NCBI RefSeq assembly: GCF_001280125.1
Contig: NZ_LGEG01000211.1
Span: forward strand, 62,001-126,000
Reading direction: 5' to 3'
Length of the DNA: 64,000 nt
Source: Streptomyces sp. NRRL F-6492
GTDB taxonomy: Bacteria > Actinomycetota > Actinomycetes > Streptomycetales > Streptomycetaceae
Part shown: positions 8,998-18,145 of the stretch, one piece after another
How positions within the stretch are numbered: position 1 is the first letter of the stretch
Layout of the letters: each line of letters starts with the position of its first letter
Program-made: the position numbers and the translations under genes
Notes under the pieces: model-generated
The model's input: the letters and a program-made list of their open reading frames with translations, nothing else
Database searches by the model: none
What the model was told of the DNA's origin: nothing

Positions 8998-9678
8998 CTA
9001 CGCCCCCTCCACCGGCGCGTCCGCCGCCTGGAGCTCGTCCGCGTGCTCGCCCGTCACCAGGTAGACCACCCGCTTCGCCACCGACACCGCGTGGTCCGCG
9101 AACCGCTCGTAGTACCGGCCGAGCAGCGTCACGTCCACCGCCGTCTCGATGCCGTGCTTCCACCGGTCGTCCATCAGGTGCCGGAACAGCGTCCGGTGCA
9201 GCAGGTCCATCTCGTCGTCGTCCTGCTCCAGCTGGAGCGCCAGGTCGACGTCCTTCGTGATGATGACCTCCGCCGCCTTCGCCATCAGGCGCTGCGCCAG
9301 CTGACCCATCTCCAGGATGGTCGCGTGCAGGTCCCGCGGCACCGCCGACTCCGGGAACCGCAGCCGCGCCAGCTTCGCCACGTGCTGCGCCAGGTCGCCC
9401 GAGCGCTCCAGGTCGGCGCTCATCCGCAGCGAGGTCACCACGATCCGCAGGTCCGTCGCCACCGGCTGCTGGCGGGCGAGCAGGGCTATGGCCCGCGCCT
9501 CCAGGTCGTGCTGGAGGTCGTCGACCTTCTGGTCCGCCGCGATCACGGTCTCCGCGAGCTTCAGGTCCGCGTCGAGCATCGCCGTCGTGGCGCGCCCGAT
9601 CGCCGACCCGACGAGCCGGGCCATCTCGACCAGGCTCTCTCCGATCGAGTCCAGTTCCTCGTGGTACGCGTCCCGCAT
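8998..9678 (-). CDS. phoU: Phosphate-signalling regulator PhoU
   Basis: Negative modulator of the PhoR-PhoP phosphate response and of Pst transport. The 226-residue protein contains two PhoU helical-bundle repeats (about 8-95 and 112-205), with the metal-binding signatures EARAIALLARQQPVATDLR and KHGIETAVDVTLLGRYYERF. It is divergent from phoR-phoP across a 297-bp region that carries PHO-box-like repeats, the usual Streptomyces arrangement, so it is probably phosphate-starvation induced through PhoP. Confidence 0.95.
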   Translation of the reverse strand: MRDAYHEELDSIGESLVEMARLVGSAIGRATTAMLDADLKLAETVIAADQKVDDLQHDLEARAIALLARQQPVATDLRIVVTSLRMSADLERSGDLAQHVAKLARLRFPESAVPRDLHATILEMGQLAQRLMAKAAEVIITKDVDLALQLEQDDDEMDLLHRTLFRHLMDDRWKHGIETAVDVTLLGRYYERFADHAVSVAKRVVYLVTGEHADELQAADAPVEGA

Positions 9679-9807
9679 GGATGTCCCTCTCTACGCAAAG
9701 CTGCAAAGCTCCGGAGGCTCTGGGGGCTCCGGAGGCCCCGGGGTACGGGTGGGGTCCGAACCCCACGCTCCCACGTTCGGCTCCCTACGCGTCCGGTTCC
9801 ACCCCCT

Positions 9808-9916
9808 CGTGTGAACCGCCCCCGTCCCCCAGGTGAACTCTGGGCGACGCACGCCACCGCGCCCGCCGGGGCAAGTGAACCGGCCGCATCTCCACGGTGA
9901 ACTCTGGGCGACGACT
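9808..9916. promoter_or_regulatory. Two PHO-box-like operators (11-bp direct-repeat units)
   Basis: GTGAAC cores occur at 9811, 9833, 9875 and 9897: two pairs, each pair spaced exactly 22 bases (two 11-bp repeat units). The second member of each pair lies in an 18-base perfect repeat, GGTGAACTCTGGGCGACG (9832-9849 and 9896-9913). PhoP of Streptomyces binds 11-bp direct repeats of GTTCACC type (established knowledge), and these read as that motif on the minus strand. Placement between phoU and phoR fits autoregulation. Confidence 0.75.
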
Positions 9917-9975
9917 GTTCGAGCAGCCACTCGGACGGCTGGGAGAGTGTCCGGAAGCCCGCATAACCTTGAGGC

Positions 9976-11202
9976 ATGGACGTGAACGCGGCGGTCGCCG
10001 CATTGGCAGCGATCGCCGGCGTGTGCACCGGCGTGATCGCCATGCTGGCGTTCCGCTGGAGCGAACGCGACCAGACGCGACCCACCCGTACCTCGCTGCA
10101 CACCGACGCCGTGCTCCCGCCCGGCGTCGACACCGTGCTGTCCGTACTGCGCTCCTCCGCGGTCGTCCTCGACGAGAGCGACTCCGTGGTGAAGGCCAGC
10201 TCGGCGGCGTACGCGCTCGGTCTGGTCCGCGGCGGCAAACTGGCCGTCGAGCCCATGCTCAACATGGCCCGCGACACCCGCAGGGACGGGGAGATACGGC
10301 AGGTCGAACTGGACCTGCCCCGGCGCGGCACCGGACGCGGCGAGGCCCTCGCCGTCTCCGCCCGGGTCGCCCCCCTCGGCTCCCGGCTCGTACTGCTCCT
10401 GGTCGAGGACCTCACCGAGGCCCGGCGCATCGAGGCGGTGCGAAGGGACTTCGTCGCCAACGTGAGCCACGAGCTCAAGACGCCCACGGGCGCGCTCTCC
10501 CTGCTCTCCGAGGCGGTCATGGACGCCTCGGACGACCCCGAGGCGGTCACCCGCTTCGCCGGCCGGATGCAGATCGAGGCGACCCGTCTCACCAACCTCG
10601 TACAGGAGCTGATCGACCTCTCCCGCGTGCAGAACGACGACCCGCTGGAGGACTCCGAGCCGGTGTCCGTGGACGAGCTGGTCGCCGAGGCGATCGACCG
10701 CTCCCGGCACACCGCCACCACCAAGCAGATCACGATGGTCTCCGGGGGCGCCGCCGACCTGCGGGTCTGGGGGAGCCGCGGCCAGCTCGCCGCCGCCCTC
10801 GGCAACCTCGTCGAGAACGCCGTCAACTACTCACCCGCCCACACCCGCGTCGGCATCGCGGCCCGCAAGATCGCCGCGCCCGGCGGCGACCTCATCGAGA
10901 TAGCCGTCACCGACCAGGGCATCGGCATCCCCGACAAGGACAAGGAGCGCGTCTTCGAGCGCTTCTACCGCGTCGACCCCGCCCGCTCCCGTGCCACCGG
11001 CGGCACGGGCCTGGGCCTCGCCATCGTGAAGCACGTGGCCGCCTCGCACGGCGGGGAGGTCACCGTCTGGAGCACCGAGGGTCAGGGCTCCACCTTCACC
11101 CTGCGGCTGCCCGAGGCGGGCTCCGCACGGGACCGCCGGCCCGCCTCTCCCACCCCCGATCTCATGACCGAACCGCTTCCCGCCCCGGAGGTCCTTCCGT
11201 GA
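9976..11202 (+). CDS. phoR: Phosphate sensor histidine kinase PhoR
   Basis: Membrane sensor kinase for phosphate limitation, partner of PhoP. The 408-residue protein has a single N-terminal transmembrane helix (about 3-25), a PAS-like linker (about 48-145) and an HisKA domain with FVANVSHELKTPTGALSLLS, the phospho-accepting His near 165. The HATPase domain shows N (GNLVENAVNYSP), G1 (DQGIGIP) and G2 (GGTGLGLAIVKH) boxes. The single TM architecture is typical of Streptomyces PhoR. The stop overlaps the phoP start by 4 bases (GTGA), indicating one operon. Confidence 0.95.
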   Translation: MDVNAAVAALAAIAGVCTGVIAMLAFRWSERDQTRPTRTSLHTDAVLPPGVDTVLSVLRSSAVVLDESDSVVKASSAAYALGLVRGGKLAVEPMLNMARDTRRDGEIRQVELDLPRRGTGRGEALAVSARVAPLGSRLVLLLVEDLTEARRIEAVRRDFVANVSHELKTPTGALSLLSEAVMDASDDPEAVTRFAGRMQIEATRLTNLVQELIDLSRVQNDDPLEDSEPVSVDELVAEAIDRSRHTATTKQITMVSGGAADLRVWGSRGQLAAALGNLVENAVNYSPAHTRVGIAARKIAAPGGDLIEIAVTDQGIGIPDKDKERVFERFYRVDPARSRATGGTGLGLAIVKHVAASHGGEVTVWSTEGQGSTFTLRLPEAGSARDRRPASPTPDLMTEPLPAPEVLP

Positions 11203-11879
11203 CCCGAGTGCTCGTCGTCGAGGATGAGGAATCCTTCAGCGACGCCCTGTCGTACATGCTCCGCAAAGAGGGCTTCGAGGTCGCCGTCGCGGCGACCGGG
11301 CCCGACGGCCTCGACGAGTTCGAGCGCAACGGAGCCGACCTCGTCCTCCTCGACCTGATGCTTCCGGGCCTTCCCGGTACCGAGGTGTGCCGCCAGCTGC
11401 GCGGCCGCTCGAACGTCCCGGTGATCATGGTGACCGCCAAGGACAGCGAGATCGACAAGGTCGTCGGCCTGGAGATAGGGGCCGACGACTACGTGACCAA
11501 GCCCTTCTCCTCGCGGGAGCTGGTCGCCCGCATCCGCGCGGTGCTCCGCCGCAGGGGGGAGCCGGAGGAGGTCACCCCGGCGGCCCTGGAGGCCGGCCCG
11601 GTCCGCATGGACGTCGACCGGCACGTGGTGACGGTCTCCGGCGGCAAGGTCGACCTGCCCCTGAAGGAGTTCGACCTCCTGGAGATGCTGCTGCGCAACG
11701 CGGGCCGCGTCCTGACCCGCATGCAGCTCATCGACCGCGTCTGGGGCGCGGACTACGTGGGCGACACCAAGACCCTCGACGTCCACGTCAAGCGCCTCCG
11801 CGCCAAGATCGAACCGGACCCGGGCGCGCCGCGCTACCTGGTGACGGTCCGGGGCCTGGGCTACAAGTTCGAGCCGTAG
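11199..11879 (+). CDS. phoP: Phosphate response regulator PhoP
   Basis: OmpR/PhoB-family DNA-binding response regulator controlling the pho regulon and, in Streptomyces, antibiotic production. The 226-residue protein has a receiver domain with acidic pocket (VVEDEES), phospho-acceptor in LVLLDLMLPG (Asp52) and KPFSSREL lysine, then a winged-helix domain (about 125-226; LKEFDLLEMLLRNAGRVLTR and TLDVHVKRLRAKIEPD). Start is the GTG at 11199, inside the phoR stop. The last 69 bases are partially duplicated 112 bp downstream. Confidence 0.95.
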   Translation: MTRVLVVEDEESFSDALSYMLRKEGFEVAVAATGPDGLDEFERNGADLVLLDLMLPGLPGTEVCRQLRGRSNVPVIMVTAKDSEIDKVVGLEIGADDYVTKPFSSRELVARIRAVLRRRGEPEEVTPAALEAGPVRMDVDRHVVTVSGGKVDLPLKEFDLLEMLLRNAGRVLTRMQLIDRVWGADYVGDTKTLDVHVKRLRAKIEPDPGAPRYLVTVRGLGYKFEP

Positions 11880-11991
11880 GCCGTCGAGCGGGCGGCCCGG
11901 CGGGGCCGGACGGAGTCCGGCGCGGCGCCCCGAGGCCCGTGAGGTCCCCCGGGGGCCGAGCGGTGCGGGGGGCGCACGCGGAACGGTGCTC

Positions 11992-12060
11992 GAACCGGAC
12001 CCGGGCGCGCCGCGCCACCTGGTGACGGTCCGGGGCCCGGCCCGCAGGTTCGAGCCGTGG
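11992..12060 (+). repeat. Diverged duplicate of the phoP 3' end
   Basis: This 69-base segment aligns without gaps to the last 69 bases of phoP (11811-11879), with seven substitutions including the stop codon (TAG to TGG). Six of the seven changes are A/T to G/C. It has no start and is not a gene on its own; an open frame merely runs through it. Confidence 0.85.
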
Positions 12061-12075
12061 GAACCGCCGTGCGGA

Positions 12076-12119
12076 CACGGGAAAGGGGCGCCCCCACCGG
12101 GGGGCGCCCCTTTCCCGTG
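12076..12119. terminator. Bidirectional hairpin between phoP and the lipoprotein gene
   Basis: A 19-bp near-perfect stem beginning CACGGGAAAGGGGCGCCCC closes on its complement, with a 6-nt loop. It is convergently placed between phoRP and the minus-strand lipoprotein gene. Confidence 0.8.
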
Positions 12120-12129
12120 CGTACGAGGG

Positions 12130-12771
12130 TCAGTGACCGGCCTCGTGGCTCGCCTCGCCCGACGGGGCCTCGGCGTCGCCGCCGTGCTCGGCGCCGTGCT
12201 CGGCCTCGCCCGACGGCGTCGCCGAGGCGGTCGGCGTGGCGCCCGGGGGAGCGGGGACGACCTCCGGGCCGAACTCCGTGAAGTAGCTCTTCGCGGGGAC
12301 GACGAAGGCCTCCAAGCCCACCTCGCCGGTCTTGCTCAGCTTGAAGACGACCTGCTGCGCGTCGCCGAGACGGGCGGACTCGGTGCCGTTCTCGATCACG
12401 GCGGTGGCGTTGCCCGCGCCGCCGATGACGACGGAGCCGCCGGCCGGGACGGTGACCGCGCCGGTGCCGCCGGCCGGCGTCAGCTTCACGCTGGCACTCG
12501 AACCCGGCAGGGTGATGGCGTCGAGGGTCTGCGGCTGGGAGCCGTTGTTGAAGACCGTGGCCGAGACGGCGGCCGGGCCCTTGACGCCGATCTCGGGCTG
12601 CGTGATGACCACGGCGTTCTGGATCTTGACGTCGTCCACCGTGACGGCGGCGTTGTCGGGCCGGACGCCGAGCGTCTGCGCGTCGTTGCCCGCGCCACAG
12701 GCGGACAGCGCGGCGATGGAGAACACGATGGCAGTAGCGGCGAGGGCGCCGCGTCGAAGGCTGCGGCTCAC
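12130..12771 (-). CDS. Secreted lipoprotein of unknown function
   Basis: The 213-residue protein starts at GTG 12771 (VSRSLRRGALAATAIVFSIA) with a clear type II signal peptide and lipobox LSAC-G near residue 25, so it should be anchored to the outer face of the membrane. AGGAG lies 12 bases upstream of the start. The body is a beta-rich domain (DDVKIQNAVVITQPEIG; an unusual GTGAVTVPAGGSVVIGG) reminiscent of DUF461/PCu(A)C-like copper chaperones but without their Met/His motif. The last 25 residues are Glu/His-rich and could bind metal. The function is not known. Confidence 0.82.
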   Translation of the reverse strand: MSRSLRRGALAATAIVFSIAALSACGAGNDAQTLGVRPDNAAVTVDDVKIQNAVVITQPEIGVKGPAAVSATVFNNGSQPQTLDAITLPGSSASVKLTPAGGTGAVTVPAGGSVVIGGAGNATAVIENGTESARLGDAQQVVFKLSKTGEVGLEAFVVPAKSYFTEFGPEVVPAPPGATPTASATPSGEAEHGAEHGGDAEAPSGEASHEAGH

Positions 12772-12861
12772 GGCGGCGGCATCTCCTAGGACGTACGGAC
12801 GGGCTTGGGTGTCAAAGGCCAACCAAAGGCGTGTCAGCGCGCTTAGGTTACCGAGCCGCAC

Positions 12862-13448
12862 TCTCCGTCCCGCACCCGACCCGCCCCTAACCGGCCGCGC
12901 CCGTCTCCCGCCTTTCCGGGGGCGCTCCCGGGGGCGCTCCCCGCGGCCCGACCGGGCCGCTCCCGGGGGCGGCTCCCCGGGGAGACCGGGCGTGGTCGCT
13001 CCGCGTGGCCGGATCGCGACCCATTGACCTGTTGTTCACATAACCGCCTTGATCAATTCGCGGGCCGCCGCGCATTCCCCGGAGCCGCCCCTCCGGGAAA
13101 TCCCCGACCGGTGTCGGCCGATCTCGGCTGATCAATTTCGGGAATCGTCCCGTGATGCATCCGTACGAGTGACCGATCCTCGAACGGAGTACGTGAAGAA
13201 GGCCACTCCGAACCAGACAAAACGGGACATCGCACGCTCTTCGTGGAGGCCCGAGTAGGTGTAACGTGCGCGTTTCTCTCCGTCCGTACAGCCGCTCCGA
13301 CCTGCGAATACCCCCTTCCGGAACCTCTCCGCAGCACGCCCGCGTCGCTGTTGTCAAGCCCTGAGATATGCCCTGACCTGCGAAAACGCCATTCAGAAGA
13401 AGCCGAATCCGTGTTACTCTGGATAGCCACGGAAGGGGTACCTGTCAC
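12862..13448. other. Long intergenic region upstream of carD
   Basis: No supported gene. The AT content rises towards carD, and the last 60 bases contain TTCAGA at 13394 and TACTCT some 17 bases later as a candidate -35/-10 pair, followed by GGAAGGGG as RBS. Earlier short frames have no domain. The length suggests several regulatory inputs for carD and the downstream MEP-pathway genes. Confidence 0.4.
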
Positions 13449-13931
13449 ATGACGTTCAAGGTTGGCGACACCGTGGTCTATCCCCATCACGGGGCCGCGC
13501 TGATCGAGGCCATCGAAACTCGCCAGATCAAAGGCGTGGACAAGACCTACTTGGTGCTCAAGGTCGCGCAGGGTGACCTGACGGTCCGCGTGCCGGCGGA
13601 CAACGCGGAGTTCGTCGGGGTCCGCGACGTGGTCGGGCAGGACGGGCTGGACCGGGTCTTCGAGGTGCTGCGCGCGCCGTACGCCGAGGAGCCGACGAAC
13701 TGGTCCCGTCGCTACAAGGCGAACCTGGAGAAGCTCGCCTCCGGCGACGTCATCAAGGTCGCCGAAGTGGTGCGCGACCTGTGGCGGCGCGAGCGCGAGC
13801 GGGGTCTCTCCGCAGGTGAGAAGCGCATGCTCGCCAAGGCCCGGCAGATCCTGGTCAGCGAGCTGGCCCTCGCGGAGAACACGAACGAGGACAAGGCCGA
13901 GGCTCTCCTCGACGAGGTCCTCGCGTCCTGA
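13449..13931 (+). CDS. carD: CarD-family RNA polymerase-binding regulator
   Basis: Essential-type actinobacterial regulator that binds the RNA polymerase beta subunit and stabilises the open complex at rRNA and housekeeping promoters. The 160-residue protein has the N-terminal Tudor-like RNAP-interaction domain ([20 protein letters not shown], 1-60) and a C-terminal helical DNA-binding domain ([20 protein letters not shown] onward; basic [19 protein letters not shown]). The length is typical of CdnL/CarD. It precedes ispD by 358 bp, a conserved neighbourhood in actinobacteria. Confidence 0.96.
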   Translation: MTFKVGDTVVYPHHGAALIEAIETRQIKGVDKTYLVLKVAQGDLTVRVPADNAEFVGVRDVVGQDGLDRVFEVLRAPYAEEPTNWSRRYKANLEKLASGDVIKVAEVVRDLWRRERERGLSAGEKRMLAKARQILVSELALAENTNEDKAEALLDEVLAS

Positions 13932-14289
13932 GCGTGTTCCGGCCACACCGGAGCGCGTTTCTGAAGTGAAGCGATGCCGCGGTGCCCGCTGGCGTGCTGT
14001 GATCCACACAGTGCTGTCGCCGGGCGCTGCGGCATGTCCGCGTACGGGCCACGTGCGCGGGCGCACGAAAGCCTCCCCGATCCGAACACCGACCCGGACC
14101 AGGATCCAGAACCAGGACCCGACGGGGGCGTCCCCGCGCGGAAATCCCCCGATCCGTCCGAACCCACCCGTGCCGGGCGGCGACACCTCGACCGTCGTCA
14201 CGGAAAGGGCCCGGTCAAGGCGGTGCGTCCGGCACGGTGAGTGCCATACCCATGTCGGCCGCGGAAACAAACCTGCCGGAGTGCAACCG
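13932..14289. other. Intergenic region between carD and ispD
   Basis: No supported gene. The ispD frame stays open upstream through this stretch, but the translation is low complexity (Arg/Pro/Thr) without a domain. No clear terminator or promoter was found. Confidence 0.45.
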
Positions 14290-15039
14290 ATGTCAGACGA
14301 AGCGCGTCCCAGTCGTACCGCCGTCGTGATCCCGGCGGCCGGACGGGGCGTACGCCTCGGCCCGGGCGCCCCCAAGGCGCTGCGCGCGCTGAACGGCACC
14401 CCCATGCTCGTCCACGCCGTCCGCGCGATGGCCGCCTCCCGCGCGGTCTCGCTCGTCGTCGTGGTCGCACCCCCCGAAGGCGCCGCCGAGGTCAAGAACC
14501 TCCTCGACGCCCACGCCCTCCCCGAGCGCACCGACTACCTGGTCGTGCCCGGCGGCGAGACCCGCCAGGAGTCCGTGCGCCTCGGCCTCGAAGCGCTCCC
14601 CGAGGGCGTCACCACCGTCCTCGTGCACGACGCGGCCCGCCCGCTGGTCCCCGTCGACACCGTGGACGCCGTCATCGAGGCCGTACGGGACGGGGCCGTC
14701 GCCGTCGTCCCCGCGCTGCCCGTGGCCGACACCGTCAAGGAGGTCGAGCCGGCCCAGGGGCCCGGCGACCCCGAGCAGGTCGTCGCCACCCCGGTCCGCG
14801 CCCGCCTCCGCGCGGTCCAGACCCCGCAGGGCTTCGACCACGACACCCTCGTGAACGCCCACGCCACCGTCGCCCTCGCCGGAGAGGGCGCCACCGACGA
14901 CGCCGGCATGGTCGAGAGGCTCGGCGCGCCCGTCGTCGTCGTGCCCGGCCACGAAGAGGCCTTCAAGGTGACCCGCCCCCTCGACCTCGTCCTCGCCGAG
15001 GCCGTACTCGCCCGCAGGAGGGCCAACGATGGCTTCTGA
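14290..15039 (+). CDS. ispD: 2-C-methyl-D-erythritol 4-phosphate cytidylyltransferase
   Basis: Third step of the MEP isoprenoid pathway: CTP + MEP to CDP-ME. The 249-residue protein has the N-terminal nucleotide-binding loop AAGRGVRLG near residues 15-23 with [13 protein letters not shown] following, the [16 protein letters not shown] block, the [10 protein letters not shown] signature and [10 protein letters not shown]. Start ATG 14290 ([18 protein letters not shown]). It overlaps ispF by 11 bases, implying translational coupling of two steps of the same pathway. Confidence 0.95.
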   Translation: MSDEARPSRTAVVIPAAGRGVRLGPGAPKALRALNGTPMLVHAVRAMAASRAVSLVVVVAPPEGAAEVKNLLDAHALPERTDYLVVPGGETRQESVRLGLEALPEGVTTVLVHDAARPLVPVDTVDAVIEAVRDGAVAVVPALPVADTVKEVEPAQGPGDPEQVVATPVRARLRAVQTPQGFDHDTLVNAHATVALAGEGATDDAGMVERLGAPVVVVPGHEEAFKVTRPLDLVLAEAVLARRRANDGF

Positions 15040-15535
15040 GCCGAAGAACCTGCCCCGTACCGGGATCGGCACCGACGTCCACGCCTTCGAGAAGGGCCGC
15101 GAACTGTGGTGCGCGGGCCTCCTCTGGGACGCCGCCGAGAACGACGGCTACGGCCTCGCCGGGCACTCCGACGGCGACGTCGCCGCCCACGCCGCCTGCG
15201 ACGCGCTCTTCTCCGCCGCCGGGATCGGCGACCTCGGCGCCCACTTCGGCACCTCGCGCCCCGAGTGGTCCGGCGCCTCCGGCGCCACCCTGCTCGCCGA
15301 GGCCGCCCGGATCGTCCGCGCCGAGGGGTACGAGATCGGCAACATCGCCGTCCAGGTCGTCGGCGTCCGCCCCAAGGTCGGCAAGCGGCGCGACGAGGCG
15401 CAGAAGGCGCTGAGCGAGGCGGCCGGCGCGCCCGTCTCCGTCTCCGGCACCACCACCGACGGCCTCGGCCTCACCGGCCGCGCCGAGGGCCTCGCCGCCC
15501 TGGCGACCGCCCTGGTCTACCCCGTACGGAAGTAG
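15029..15535 (+). CDS. ispF: 2-C-methyl-D-erythritol 2,4-cyclodiphosphate synthase
   Basis: MEP pathway enzyme converting CDP-ME-2P to MEcPP, a trimer with a zinc site. The 168-residue protein shows [13 protein letters not shown] (metal-binding D-x-H near residues 15-17), [20 protein letters not shown] with the second metal His, and the C-terminal [20 protein letters not shown] signature. The length is normal. It is co-transcribed with ispD; cysS follows 73 bp downstream. Confidence 0.96.
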   Translation: MASEPKNLPRTGIGTDVHAFEKGRELWCAGLLWDAAENDGYGLAGHSDGDVAAHAACDALFSAAGIGDLGAHFGTSRPEWSGASGATLLAEAARIVRAEGYEIGNIAVQVVGVRPKVGKRRDEAQKALSEAAGAPVSVSGTTTDGLGLTGRAEGLAALATALVYPVRK

Positions 15536-15608
15536 GGGCGGCGAAAAACGTGCCCCGTGGCCGGGAATAGGTCGCGGGGCACCACCACACGCCCACTACC
15601 CTGGAGGG

Positions 15609-17006
15609 GTGACTATTCGCCTGTACGACACCAGCGCCCGGCAGATCCGTGACTTCACCCCGCTCACGCCGGGCTGTGTCTCGATCTACCTCTGTGGCGC
15701 CACCGTCCAGGCGGCCCCGCACATCGGCCACATCCGGTCGGGGCTGAACTTCGACATCATGCGCCGCTGGTTCGAGTACCGCGGCTACGACGTCACGTTC
15801 GTCCGCAACGTCACCGACATCGACGACAAGATCATCACGAAGGCGGCCGAGCAGGGCCGCCCCTGGTGGTCCATCGGGTACGAGAACGAGCGCGCGTTCA
15901 ACTCCGGCTACGACGCCCTCGGTTGCCTGCCGCCGACCTACGAGCCGCGCGCCACCGGGCACGTCCCCGAGATGATCGAGATGATGCGCGGGCTCATCGA
16001 GCGCGGCCACGCCTACGAGGCGGACGGCAGCGTCTACTTCGACGTGCGCTCCTTCCCGGGCTACCTGGAGCTGTCCAACCAGGACATCGACGACTTGCGC
16101 CAGCCCGACGAGGGCGTCTCCGGCAAGCGCGACCCGCGCGACTTCGCCATGTGGAAGGCGACCAAGCCGGGCGAGCCCGACTGGGAGACCCCCTGGGGCC
16201 GCGGCCGTCCCGGCTGGCACCTGGAGTGCTCGGCGATGGCCCACAAGTACCTGGGCGCCGCCTTCGACGTCCACGGCGGCGGTCTCGACCTGATCTTCCC
16301 GCACCACGAGAACGAGATCGCCCAGGCCAAGGCCTTCGGCGACGAGTTCGCGCGGTACTGGGTGCACAACGCCTGGGTCACCATGAGCGGCGAGAAGATG
16401 TCGAAGTCGCTCGGCAACAGCGTGCTGGTGTCCGAGATGGTGAAGAACTGGCGGCCCATCGTCCTGCGCTACTACCTGGGCACCCCGCACTACCGCTCGA
16501 TGATCGAGTACAGCGAGGAGTCCCTGCGCGAGGCCGAGTCGGCGTTCGCCCGCATCGAGGGCTTCGTCCAGCGCGCCACCGAGAAGGCCGGGGCGCCCGT
16601 CGCCCCCGCCGCCGAGGTGCCGCCGGCCTTCGCCGAGGCCATGGACGACGACCTGGGCGTGCCGCACGCGCTCGCGATCATCCACACCACCGTCCGCCAG
16701 GGCAACAGCGCCCTCGCCGCGGACGACAAGGACGAGGCCATCGCCCGCCTCGCCGAGGTCCGCGCCATGCTCGGCGTCCTCGGCCTGGACCCCCTCGACC
16801 CGCACTGGGCCGAGGAGTCCGGCGGCGGCGAGGAGCTCCACGGCGTCGTCGACACCCTCGTACGGCTCGTGCTCCAGCAGCGCGAGTCGGCGCGCGAGCG
16901 GAAGGACTGGGCGACCGCGGACGCGATCCGCGACCAGCTCAACCAGTCCGGCCTCGCCATCGAGGACAGCCCCGACGGCCCCCGCTGGACGCTGGGCAAC
17001 CGTTAG
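15609..17006 (+). CDS. cysS: Cysteinyl-tRNA synthetase
   Basis: Class I aminoacyl-tRNA synthetase charging tRNA-Cys. The 465-residue protein has the HIGH motif as PHIGHIRSG (about 38-46), KMSKS at about 262-268 (GEKMSKSLG), and zinc ligands CGAT and the LECSAM / HHENE region. I chose the GTG at 15609, preceded by GGAGG. Length and position after ispF identify it as CysS proper; the mycothiol ligase MshC is shorter and lacks the C-terminal anticodon-binding extension seen here. Confidence 0.95.
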   Translation: MTIRLYDTSARQIRDFTPLTPGCVSIYLCGATVQAAPHIGHIRSGLNFDIMRRWFEYRGYDVTFVRNVTDIDDKIITKAAEQGRPWWSIGYENERAFNSGYDALGCLPPTYEPRATGHVPEMIEMMRGLIERGHAYEADGSVYFDVRSFPGYLELSNQDIDDLRQPDEGVSGKRDPRDFAMWKATKPGEPDWETPWGRGRPGWHLECSAMAHKYLGAAFDVHGGGLDLIFPHHENEIAQAKAFGDEFARYWVHNAWVTMSGEKMSKSLGNSVLVSEMVKNWRPIVLRYYLGTPHYRSMIEYSEESLREAESAFARIEGFVQRATEKAGAPVAPAAEVPPAFAEAMDDDLGVPHALAIIHTTVRQGNSALAADDKDEAIARLAEVRAMLGVLGLDPLDPHWAEESGGGEELHGVVDTLVRLVLQQRESARERKDWATADAIRDQLNQSGLAIEDSPDGPRWTLGNR

Positions 17007-17082
17007 AAGACGTGCCGCTCGGACCTCCGGGCGGCACACTTCAGTTACAGACTTCGTACGTCAGCAGAGGAAACAGGTAGTC

Positions 17083-18039
17083 ATGGCCGGGAACAGCCAG
17101 CGCAGGAACCGCCGCACGTCGAACAAGAAGGGTGCGACGGTCGGCAGCGGTGGCCAGCGGCGCAAGGGCCTCGAAGGCAAGGGCCCCACGCCCAGGGCCG
17201 AGGACCGCAAGGGCCACAAGGCGTTCCGCGTCTCCAACGCGATGGCCCGGCAGGCGGCCAAGCGCAAGCCCGTCGCCCGCCGCGGCGGCAAGGGCCAGTC
17301 CGAGATGGTCGTCGGCCGCAACCCGGTCTTCGAGGCCCTGCGCGACGGCGTGCCCGCCACGACCCTGTACGTCCAGCAGTTCATCGACAACGACGAGCGC
17401 GTGCGCGAGGCCCTGAACCTCGCCACCGGCCGCGGCAACATCCACATCATGGAGGCGCCGCGCCCCGAGCTGGACCGCATGACGAACGGCCTGAACCACC
17501 AGGGCCTCGTCCTCCAGGTCCCGCCGTACGAGTACGCGCACCCCGAGGACCTGGCCGCCGCCGCGTTCGACGACCACGAGGACCCGCTGATCGTCGCCCT
17601 CGACGGCGTCACCGACCCGCGCAACCTCGGCGCCGTCGTCCGCTCCGTCTCCGCCTTCGGCGGCCACGGCGTCGTCGTCCCCGAGCGGCGCGCCGCCGGC
17701 ATGACCGCCGGCGCCTGGAAGACCTCGGCCGGCACCGCCGCCCGCACCCCGGTCGCCCGCGCCACCAACCTGACCCGCTGTCTGGAGCAGTACCAGAAGG
17801 CCGGCGTCACGGTCGTCGGCCTCGCCGCCGACGGCGACCGCGAGGTCCACGAGCTGGAGGAGCTGGGCGGCCCGGTCGTCATCGTCGTCGGCTCCGAGGG
17901 CAAGGGACTGTCCCGGCTCGTCGGCGAGACCTGCGACTTCCTCGTCCGCATCCCGATGCCGGGCGGCGCCGAGTCGCTCAACGCCGGTGTCGCCGCCGGC
18001 GTCGTGCTCTACGAGGCGGCCCGCCGCCGCATGGCCTGA
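17083..18039 (+). CDS. rlmB: 23S rRNA (guanosine-2'-O-)-methyltransferase RlmB
   Basis: SpoU-family (SPOUT) methyltransferase that 2'-O-methylates a conserved guanosine of 23S rRNA. The 318-residue protein has a basic disordered N-terminus (1-65), an L30e-like substrate-binding domain ([14 protein letters not shown] onward) and the C-terminal knot with motifs [28 protein letters not shown] and [20 protein letters not shown]. It follows cysS by 76 bp, which contains a weak hairpin around 17012-17037. Confidence 0.92.
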   Translation: MAGNSQRRNRRTSNKKGATVGSGGQRRKGLEGKGPTPRAEDRKGHKAFRVSNAMARQAAKRKPVARRGGKGQSEMVVGRNPVFEALRDGVPATTLYVQQFIDNDERVREALNLATGRGNIHIMEAPRPELDRMTNGLNHQGLVLQVPPYEYAHPEDLAAAAFDDHEDPLIVALDGVTDPRNLGAVVRSVSAFGGHGVVVPERRAAGMTAGAWKTSAGTAARTPVARATNLTRCLEQYQKAGVTVVGLAADGDREVHELEELGGPVVIVVGSEGKGLSRLVGETCDFLVRIPMPGGAESLNAGVAAGVVLYEAARRRMA

Positions 18040-18145
18040 CACCGGCCGGAGCGGTACCCCGGCCCCTGCCGTGGCGTGATCTTGACGGGTCTCGGACATT
18101 TGCGGACCGTCAAGGCAGTGTCCTAAACCCAGATCACTCGGTTAG

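Noticed and set aside
17012..17037. Hairpin between cysS and rlmB
   Set aside because: Only a 7-bp stem with a large loop; too weak to call a terminator between probably co-transcribed genes.
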